DNA of 64,000 nucleotides from Onchocerca volvulus. Lineage: Eukaryota; Nematoda; Chromadorea; Rhabditida; Onchocercidae. The notes below the pieces were generated by a model. It was not told the DNA's origin, did no database searches, and was given only the letters and a program-made list of their open reading frames with translations. This document shows positions 55,079 to 64,000 of this stretch, piece by piece. The number at the start of each line of letters is the position of its first letter. Position 1 is the first letter of the stretch. Where the stretch lies: assembly GCA_000499405.2 (NCBI GenBank), contig HG738137.1, positions 26,031,832 through 26,095,831 on the forward strand. The letters are read 5' to 3'. The position numbers were made by a program, and so were the translations under genes.

Positions 55079-58000
55079 TCATGATGGAGGAAGTAATTCA
55101 GTGCTAAATCTCGTCTGAATCATTTCAAGACGTGTTTGGAGAATTAACCGTATATCCTCAGCCAGATCTTTAAGCGATGTATATCTCACTTTCTTCACGT
55201 TAAATATATCAACAATAAACGAACACATCTGTTCCTAAAAAAAATTTTTTTTGAAAACAACAAAAAAGCCGAATTATCAGTGAAATTTCATTTAGATGGT
55301 AGAAAAATTTATGACAAAAAAAAGCTGCAATTCTATAACGAATTTCCTGTAAACCAACATTGTTATGAATAATTGCCTTTAAATAAAAAGAAATAAAATG
55401 AGTCCGAGTTTGTCTCTTATCAGAGCTTTGAATACTTCCCAATTTCACAGTACAATTGCAGTCTTAATCTCCTTTTTAAAAACAAAGTCAAATGATAAAA
55501 ACATTTTAATATTCTTTCTCAAAATCATTTCATCCAAAACTGAATGGTAAAACAAACTTTAAAATAATGACATAATTCGCGTAAGTGTTCATCGGTTCCC
55601 AAGAAACCTAAAGTAATGGATGGAGAAGCTGCCTCCGAGATATCGTAGAAATGTGCTATAAATCCATTAGCCACCTAAAATACATTTTTATGGGCAAAAC
55701 ACGCAATGCTTTGCAATAAAAAGGAGTCATTAAGTGGGTTTCTAAATATTAAAATTTCATAAGTGAAAAATAATACCGCAAGTCTTGCTCTTTTAGCTTT
55801 CAGCATAGACCAAATCACCGTGACTAATGTCGACTCCTTCATGCTCTGATTTAAAAACATATTTCTTGTAACAGCTAAAACGGCAGATGGTGGTCGCGAA
55901 AGATCTTCAAATGCATCAATCAAAATATAGTCTAGAACAACATCCCAGAAACCTAATTCTGGTACCTAAAATAAGACGTCTTGATTTTAGATTAAAAAGA
56001 TTAATAGCTTTACTAGCTTGAAAAACTGAATAAGCTCCTAATATTTTCTTAAACCATAGATTTATATTTACTTATGAAATGCTAGCTGTAAGTGCAATGA
56101 AAAATGATAACTTACTCCTCTTTGTTTTAATTCTCTGTCAACAATTTCTAGATGTTGAGTTTCATTCAAATATTCCATCATAGCGTCATAAGCTAAGTAA
56201 AACGGACTAGGATCTTTGCTGGCATGTCGCAATAAATCTGCAATTAACTGACGCCCTGCTTGAGACAACCATACACGATTATGTTCGTCTGATAAAATTT
56301 CCTGCAATATGTCCAAATTAAATCATTCCATAAAATATTTAGTTTAAAAGCAGAAATTTATTAAAACCGACATGTTTTTTTTGTTATATCTTGTGTTACA
56401 TTCCACAAATAATTCACACAAAATAGGATAACAAAAGATTCCAGAAATCATCTAAGGATTCGACACTGGATAAAATTAATGAAATATGGAGATCCTTTCA
56501 CTGTTTAATGAGCCATATAGTTTTTAATAATTCCCACAAACTTATGTGTGAAAAATCGTTAAAAGATAAACAGCAACTTATCATACTACTATAGGCAAAC
56601 GCGCATAGAGAATTGCACTACTTTTGAGAAATTCATAACTTACAGTGAATGCCTGTCTTACGCACCAAACTTTGGCTTTAAAATCCTCATCGTCCTCACA
56701 GCAACAAAATTCTGTTCTAAAATCAAATTTTAGTTATCATGAATATCTTCTACAATGCAACATTAATTGCAATATACAGTTTAATATGAACTATAGGTTA
56801 ATTGGCTATTGAGAAAAATATAAAGAAATTGAAAAAAAAAAAAGTACAAAAATCTATACACCTTATTTTTCTGCAGTTCACTTCCCCAGCCTCCACAGCT
56901 GTTACACCATCTTGGTAGAAAAGCAATACGTCTCTATCCAAATTCAATGGTTCACGCATCAAAACATCAGCATCATCTATACTTACAGGCTGCAGAAAAA
57001 ACATAATGAAGTCTTGAGAAAAGAAAAAAGTCCAAAAAATTCTGCCTTCATTATCAATTTTCATAAAATCTTACAAGCTCGTCGTAGGCTGACCAGAAGG
57101 AATCATCAGACAGAACTGATAAAGAGCCTGGATGTTGTAATCCTCCAGCTGACGTTGACCAAACTGAATTTAATTGATTGCAAAATAAATTTATGAGTTT
57201 TATATAACAGTGAAATTTGATTATATGTATTCAGTTAAGTGGAGAATTAAAACTCTGATGTCCAAACTAAAGAATCCGCGACTCCAGAGTTTTACGCCTA
57301 CTCAAACCTCTAACTATATAATAAATTAGAAAAATTAGAATTTCATGAATGCGAATTTGGCAAAAGCTTTTGCAACTTACATGTTTCATCACTAGATGGA
57401 ATTTCTTTTTCATAACCACCTTCCTGTACTACTCTCATAATGTCTGTTTCCAAAACCCGTAATCTATAACAGAAAAATGCTAACATTGGAAAATATTAAT
57501 AAAATGAACTTCTGAATCTATAAACTAAAATAACAGAGGAATTTTTTTTTCACTTTACTGTAAACATTACGCTGATGTAAGCTGTACAGGTAAAATGGTG
57601 TCTGGGCATAAATTACTTTGACGTGAACTCTAAAAAATAAAATAATTATATGAATCATAAAAATTCATTACTTTACCGCCAATAAAGTAACAGTTTAACA
57701 AAGAAATAGTACATTTCTTATCTTGGGAAAAAGCCTTAGCTCAATAAGGACCAGAAAATGATATTTACAAGTGCTTTATGATTAATTTTATAAAAAAACC
57801 TGTCTAAGACAGAAGAAAGTAATTCTGATCGTTTACAATCTTTTTCAGAACGATTTTTTACCATATCCAATGCAATAATCGCTCGTTCTACCCGCTGTAA
57901 TGTCTCCTGCACTAATTGTAAGCCTGAAATTAGTTATTTTCCGAACCACAATGATATTTATTTAAAATGAGACCAATCATCTGTTTTAAAGCGAACAAGT

Positions 58001-58689
58001 TAAGAAGAAATGCAGAAAAAGAAAGATGAAATATTGAAAATCCATTTACTAGAAATTAGATCCGATTCACCAGGTGGTATATTTCCGAATTTGTATGAAT
58101 TTCGCTGTGACGACCCAATTGATAATGCACCTCTAGTCTTACCAGTTCGTACTAAAACTTTAGTTAATAAAAATCCATGGAAGTAGTTAGGTATTTCTTT
58201 AATCTATATCATTGCTAACAAACCAAGCATCGTTTAGTAAACCAGATTAACAACACCTTAAAATACTATTGTTTAAAGAACATTTGGTTCAAAAAAGAGG
58301 TATATAGGTAATGAGACCCATACTTTGAGGAACAACAAAACCGTTTGGGAGATTTTCAATAGCATCATCATATTCTTCAGCTTCATTCCTGGAAAGAGTT
58401 CTCCAAAATCTGAAATTACCTTCGAAATAAAAAAATTTTCGTTGTTATTTGGAAGCTAATTTTCAATGTAACAGACCTCAGTATTTATGCAAATTCGATT
58501 TGTTAATTGTAGTCAATTTTCACCACTAGAAAAATAAATTTTATCTCGCCGTTGACACAACAAATAATTCCATCCGAGACCAAACAGTTACCTTTTTAAC
58601 CAGAAATAACTGACTACTGCAACACCAACACCTATTCCAAGGCCAACAATTACTGTTCTCCGTCGAAGTGTAATATGGGTGAAATGCAT
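55079..58689 (-). CDS. MIGA: Mitoguardin (MIGA/FAM73) homologue
   Basis: Mitochondrial outer-membrane protein that in animals promotes mitochondrial fusion and links mitochondria to ER or lipid droplets. Thirteen phase-consistent exons give 495 aa: 58689-58592, 58409-58324, 58151-58050, 57923-57800, 57627-57571, 57463-57381, 57163-57075, 56989-56862, 56716-56644, 56301-56116, 55965-55777, 55674-55558, 55234-55079. An N-terminal TM helix (about 12-30) follows three Arg residues. A Ser-rich linker carries SVLSDDSFWSAYDEL, which resembles the acidic FFAT-type VAP-binding motif of mitoguardins. The conserved C-terminal lipid-binding domain has GFWDVVLDYILIDAFEDL, PPSAVLAVTRN, GFIAHFYDISE and VRYTSLKDLAEDI. 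A CTTACAAG precedes the ATG directly, a possible spliced-leader acceptor. Exon 5 uses the second of two overlapping AGs for phase. Confidence 0.95.
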
Positions 58690-60194
58690 CTTGTAAGCTT
58701 TAAAATAATTTATGTTAGCCAAAGGCGAAAAAAAAACTTTGTCGTTGAGTCGTATTTCAAATTCACTTTTGACTTCTGAATTCGGAAATTCGAAAATGAT
58801 TATTTTTGCGGGACGAATAAAAATGCTACGCGTTATCGACACAAAAGTGAAAGGGAAAATCAGTAAAAAGTTACAGATCGTGTATAACCTTGTATTACCA
58901 TTATTATACATTATTATGAAATACCTCTTTTTGTTCTAGATACCAGCGCATAATAAACCCGTGCTGAAGTTTTTAATCACCAGAAAATCATTGCAAAACT
59001 ATTTCATATTTCAAAAAATAAATCCATCCAGATCTCTTTCGCCAAAAAAGTAGAAAGTAAATATTAAATGTCATCCAAATTATTTACAGTAGTCATTCAC
59101 TGTATAGAAAATGCCACCCAAATGTTAAAAACATTTTATGATTGATAATATAACTTAAAGTAAACACAATATAATAAAGTTGAGCCAACAATTTTTACTT
59201 TTAGTACTTCTTCTTTACTACGTTATATGCTTAATATGTTAGTGAAAAAATTTTCAGTACATAATTACTCATTTCTTACATATTTACTCCATTTCTGCAT
59301 TCTCTTTTACAATAATCACCTCACATCTATCGCTATTCTTCTTTTACACAAAAGAAAGTTTTTTTCTTGCCGTATTTGTTGGAATCACATTTTAGTTAAA
59401 TATGTTTCAGTCATCTAGACAATCTTTCATTCAATTTCAATTAGATTCTTCAAAATTTCCAGTTCTTTTTTAGTTTCTTTTTTTTTCCATTATCTTTATT
59501 GAAAGTAATTACAAAAGTGCTACCCCTATATTTTCTATTCTCACCCCTATATTTTCTATTCTCCTCTCATTCCTCTCTCCCATCATTCTCATATTACCAC
59601 AAAACAAATACCCGAAACTCCCCGAACCACTAAGAGGCGAACAAATCTGAAATACGTTTTTAACAGACCGCCAAGACTATCCAGGAGTCTCTGAATGAAA
59701 ATGATGTTGTCCTAATGAGTATATGCTGCCTCAATTACTACTGCCGTAGAAGGTAGCTGATAAGTTTCTGAGAATCATTTCTAATTTGCATATAGATTGG
59801 AAAAGTTGTGATAAGTAATAAGCTGTGCTTTAAAGTTGTTTCTTTCATAGGATTATATCATATTCTATTTTCTTTGTCAACAGCATTAGCAATATCAGTA
59901 ATGGTACTACCATTCTAGTACTATCATATATTCCACACTTTGACACCATTTTCTATGCAATCGCTATATTGAATCTGATTCCAGTTCATTATATTCTCTA
60001 TTTTACAGATAAAGTCATTTCATTACAATTTTATATGATTATCATAGAGAAAGACCATAGGTATGTGAAGTAAGATGAAATGAACAAATATAAAAATGAA
60101 AGTGAAACGATTTTGAAAATTTTCGAATGATTTTTGAAATAACATTGAAAGATTTTTATAGGATAATGAGTTGGCACTTCAAATAATTGAAAGA
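58690..60194. other. Intergenic, mitoguardin promoter and chitin-binding gene 3' side
   Basis: 1.5 kb without a convincing gene. It holds a 22-bp tandem duplication (ACCCCTATATTTTCTATTCT, near 59522-59564). Confidence 0.6.
59522..59564. repeat. 22-bp tandem duplication
   Basis: ACCCCTATATTTTCTATTCT plus two bases, repeated twice head to tail. Confidence 0.85.
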
Positions 60195-63133
60195 TTAGAT
60201 TCGATCATTCTTATTCATACATTCTAGTATATTTTCCGGTTCGTTACAGGTTTTGCTTGCTGAATCCATAATTTGTCCTAAAATTTATCTCGTTATTTGC
60301 ACCAGAATTCAACATTTTAACTAAAGCTAAGATAAGAACATTTAAGCAAAAATGTAGTAAATAAAACGATTTAATGGTTGTTAAGTTCTTTTTTTTTTTT
60401 TTTTTTTGAAAGCTCATTTTAAGTTTAAATAATCTAAAAGTCCTTGTAATTGCATGGATAAAATATAAATTTTTGATGTAATTATTTATACCTTCTGGGC
60501 AGTTATAAATGAATGCAATTTCTCCGCTGCATACTGTATATTGATTTCCACAACTGTTGAAATAAATGCCATCACTCAATTTTTTGCAAAAATCTGCAAA
60601 TTAAAAAACCAAAGATACGTCGAATACATTGCTCATAGCAATCAATTAGATTAGATTAATAAACAAATTTGATCCAATGCTATAGAAAAATATACCTTGT
60701 TCGCTAATTATTGTATCATCGATTTGTCCAATTTTTTCTTCGGACGAAATTTCGCTCTCCACTTCAGAATTTATTGTCGAAAATGATTCTTTCCTAGAAA
60801 TGATAGTAAATGTGCGCAAAAATTCATAAAGCTAAGAAATATATGCATATTTTATAATATATCTTGGTCTCATGCTCATATTCAGATCTGTGAAAATAAT
60901 TTTTAACAAGATACATTTCTTTCGTAAAGATTTTTTGATGTTAATTTTTTATAAATTTTTTAAAAATTAGCATCAGCTTAATGAAAATAATTTTCTCTCA
61001 AATGATGCGATAAAGATTTTGCCTTAATTTAAATTGTAACTTTAATTAACAAATAAGTAAGCTGGCATATAAAAAGAAATTTGCAAAAAAAAAAAAATTT
61101 TTTTGAGAAAAATTGTCGCTATACGTCACGATTATTATGTACATAATTGTGTCTGAAATAATAAGATCAATTTCATCAAAGACCCAATTAAATTAAAAAA
61201 TTAAATGTATTTTGTACTAACTCATCGATGTCTGTCATTTTCGACAAACTTTTTGAACAGTTTTTGATATTTCCTTTGTAATCACAACTTTGTTTTTCTT
61301 CATTGAATATTAAATTGTGTGGACATTCGAAAAAGAACATCCGATGATTGACGCAAGCAACGAATTCCGTTTTACAACCAATTGAATAGAAGCCATCCGC
61401 TTTCAGGCGACAATCGAAATCTGTTTGTAGAGAAAAGTTTTGCAAAAATTTAATGATTATTTCAAGATACATCCAAGTTTTAGAACTTTGCGAACGATTA
61501 AAAAATATAATTAAAGAAAACTAAAGGTTGAAAATTTCGATTGAGCCCTTAAGAAATTAGTGTCTTCAAAAGTGAAAACTTTGCAAAGTTCAAATTTGAA
61601 AATTATAAAAATTACTTTCAGGTAGCAATGGAAGAGATTTTATTTTAGATATCGACACATTAACCAATGCAGGTAAGCCTGTTTCCTGTATATGATTAGC
61701 ATGATTATGTATCACTTTCTTTCCCCGAATATTATAAGTCTGGAAACCAATGTTTTAGTTTTTTAATTAATGGATTTCAGAACTATTAAAACAAGGCAAA
61801 TTTAAATCAGATTTAAAAAACAAACTCTTGTCTCTCTGTTTTCATAACCTTCACCTTGATCCACTGATCCTGGAGTAGTAGTGTAATCATTAACTAAAAT
61901 TCTGAAATGAAGAGGTCCTTATTTTAAAACTTGTGTATTACTTTAATTCAGAAAATTGATAATATCAAAAGTGTTTTAAAATTATTTATAAGTTTAGTCG
62001 AATTTAAAATAAATCATATTCAATGCATATTTATTTTCCTTTTCCTAGATATTAAAAGAAAATAGCAATTTGATTTTGAAATTCAGCATTAAGTTTGCAA
62101 ATTATAAATAATCGTGATTGATTTCGATAAAGTTGAAATTTCTTAATAACGATTAAAATTCAGTTTACACCAACTTTAAATTTTTTGATCTTAAATTACA
62201 TAAAAGAACATGTTCTTTATAAATGCAATTTTTCGTTTTGCTATCGAAGAACAATCCCGCTGGACAGTTCACATGATATCCAAAGCCCGAAGCACAAAAA
62301 TAGAAGTAATTTTCACAGCCTGCTGAGAACAATCCATCACCATTTTTCTCACAGAAGTTATCTTAATATTAGAAATATAAAGAATGGACAAAAGGTTAGA
62401 ATGAATTTAAATTTCAAAATTGAATTTTTAAAATATAAGAATTCCTCGTCCAAATTCCGACAATTTCAATGTGCATATGGTAAATTTTTATAAATTGCTA
62501 AGGTAACAGATTAAGAAGAATCTATGAAACGATAATTATCGTAATCAAATTTCATTTGAAAATTAATAAATCGAAAAATTTACTTAATTCTGGTGCCGAA
62601 ACGATTTTGGCTATTTGAGTAGAATTGCCTATAATTGATGAGGAAGAATTTTTCTCAGTTACATATTCTTGTACAGAATCTGCAACATGATACTGCTTCT
62701 GTTTTACATCATATACTTGACCTTCTGCCGTACAATTCATTTCTCAACAGATAATTATATTCTTATATCAATAAGCATGTTAACTAAACATGATCTATTG
62801 AATCGTTGAACTTTTTCTTTCCGAAAATATTTGGCAAACTTCAAACCAGTTTAAATTAAACTTTTAAAATCAGTTACCGCCTTTTTTTTGATTTAAAAAA
62901 GAAAAAAAATGAAAGGATCATTTGTTATTGGAATTTACACCCATGCGATGATAATAATTACAAAGGTCGTTTCAAATTAAAATGCATCAGTTATTTTCCA
63001 GCATATCTGTTGTTAGGTAAACAAGAAAATTGCTTTCTGTATAAGTAAGAATTGCCAGGATTGGTAATTCCGAAAGAGAAAATTGGAGATGTTTCACTCA
63101 CCTGATTCAGGTTTCCATAAGTTTGCCTGATAC
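60195..63133 (-). CDS. Chitin-binding protein with peritrophin-A (CBM14) domains, 5' end unresolved
   Basis: Probable secreted chitin-binding protein, for example of the eggshell or microfilarial sheath, by family. Exons: 63133-63102 (uncertain), 62742-62584, 62361-62175, 61901-61826, 61739-61616, 61420-61222, 60793-60696, 60593-60492, 60277-60195; phases agree throughout, about 353 residues. Three CBM14 domains with six-Cys spacing are clear. They are FCEKNGDGLFSAGC to CPAGLFFD (exon 62361), DCRLKADGFYSIGC to CPHNLIFNEE (exon 61420), and FCKKLSDGIYFNSC to CPEGQIMDSASKTC (exons 60593/60277). They are joined by Ser/Glu- and Thr-rich linkers. The exon at 62742 begins NCTAEGQVYD, like the second half of a fourth domain whose first half I cannot place. 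No signal peptide was found, so one or more 5' exons are missing from the model. Confidence 0.85.
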
Positions 63134-63621
63134 CTAAAAGTAGCTGATTTAAATCATAGTAATACTTCTTTTTGCATTTCAAATGAAATGATATATTTGG
63201 GAAGAAAATTTTGCAATTATTTGAAATGAATAATTCTACTTAATACAATTATTTATAGAAAAAGTAGGGGTTCGTTTTGTACATATCAAGAAAACATTGA
63301 TGAATAATAATTCAGATTGCTGATTGCGGCTAATCTTAGATGAAGAGAATTTATTCTTGCTGAATCATGTCCGGAATATCAAAGCTAACTAATTGCTTAA
63401 TATTTCGTGCTTTTCAGTAATTATAAGTCGGAAAAATAAGAAATTCAAGATGTAATCTTCATAATATTTTAATCAATTTATTGATAATGAATGCTATTAT
63501 CTGTGATAGTTACATTATCTGATAATCATCATTGCAGTAATCTAATCTATTAATTTATAAAAACAAAATTAATGATGTATTGTTAAAATATTCTTCAAGC
63601 GAAAAAAAAAATGAAAAAATT
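63134..63621. other. Short region between two minus-strand genes
   Basis: Should hold the missing 5' exon(s) of the chitin-binding gene and the 3' UTR of the next gene. I found no signal-peptide exon that joins in phase. Confidence 0.4.
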
Positions 63622-64000
63622 TTACAAGATTTGTCGAGTAGGTCGCTTTTTATCATTACTTTCATGATCTTTGATTTTCTTTTTATCAAGTGATAACCTA
63701 TGAGTACCACTACCATATCTTTCATTTAAATCGAAAATCGATCTACCTCCATTTGCCATCAAAATTCGTTCAACATATTTTCCTGCAAAAGTAAAGCATA
63801 AAAAGAAGGACAGAAGAAATTGAAATTTCGAAATGTGATCAAATTTTTAATATAAGTCGAAATCATTTTAGTTTAAATTATACTTGGAATATATAATTCT
63901 GGAGAAGGCCTTATATTTTAATGAGTTGAAAACTTGTTTTTTTTAAATTTACAATGACCTCTTTCACCCAATCGTTTCTCCCGACGTTCATTAAATTCGC
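63622..64000 (-). CDS. 3' end of an unrecognised gene (partial)
   Basis: Two exons, 64000-63959 (cut by the window edge) and 63782-63622, join in phase through a TTTTGCAG acceptor. The last 68 or so residues are highly charged: FNERREKRLGERGKYVERIL, then MANGGRSIFDLNERYG, a Lys/Asp-rich stretch and KRPTRQIL before the stop. A basic, helical C-terminus of this kind is common in nuclear or mitochondrial RNA-binding proteins, but I do not recognise the family. Confidence 0.65.

Noticed and set aside
58690..58911. N-terminal extension of mitoguardin by about 74 residues
   Set aside because: The conserved start is the ATG at 58689 right after a CTTACAAG acceptor, with the TM helix following as in the family.

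Overview
This window looks like nuclear DNA of a parasitic nematode, most likely a filarial worm. It is strongly AT-rich with long poly(A)/poly(T) runs. Genes are split by short introns with TTTCAG-type acceptors. The families (PINCH/UNC-97, nematode serpentine receptor, peritrophin-type chitin-binding protein, mitoguardin, KIN17, SURF6) fit a nematode. Species assignment is inference; no search was run. Gene models were built by hand from reading frame, splice signals and phase continuity, and coordinates span introns.

Layout. 1-3459: no confident gene, some degenerate repeats. 3460-7329 (+): KIN17 in nine exons. 8566-9339 (+): parvulin PIN4. 10954-13504 (+): a small IQ-motif (calmodulin-binding type) protein with one unresolved splice phase. 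14902-20468 (-): GPR107/108-type seven-TM protein in 14 exons. 22550-25870 (-): PINCH / UNC-97 with five LIM domains in 8 exons. 25871-29709: no confident gene. 29710-34748: a large inverted repeat (arms about 1.35 and 1.44 kb) around a 2.25-kb spacer. A complete serpentine chemoreceptor gene (31709-34062, +) has exons 1-4 in the spacer and exons 5-7 in the right arm; the left arm carries an inverted copy of exons 5-7. 34749-40499: mostly empty, low-complexity, with one dispersed repeat. 40500-43474 (+): LPGAT1-like acyltransferase whose exon-5 acceptor lies in a 3 x 47 bp tandem repeat. 43475-49170: almost empty. 49171-58689 (-): four tandem same-strand genes with 0.2-0.6 kb gaps, in transcription order mitoguardin, an unrecognised 150-aa protein, SURF6 and an unrecognised membrane protein; this resembles a nematode operon. 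60195-63133 (-): a peritrophin-A (CBM14) type chitin-binding protein. 63622-64000 (-): the 3' end of an unrecognised gene running off the window.

Most genes are housekeeping: DNA/RNA metabolism and ribosome biogenesis (KIN17, PIN4, SURF6), Golgi/trafficking (GPR107), integrin adhesion (UNC-97), and lipid/mitochondrial membrane biology (acyltransferase, mitoguardin). The most unusual structure is the chemoreceptor inverted repeat. Recombination between its arms would flip exons 1-4 and rejoin them to the other exon 5-7 set. Also notable are two genes where a tandem duplication multiplied a splice acceptor and only the last copy keeps the frame open.
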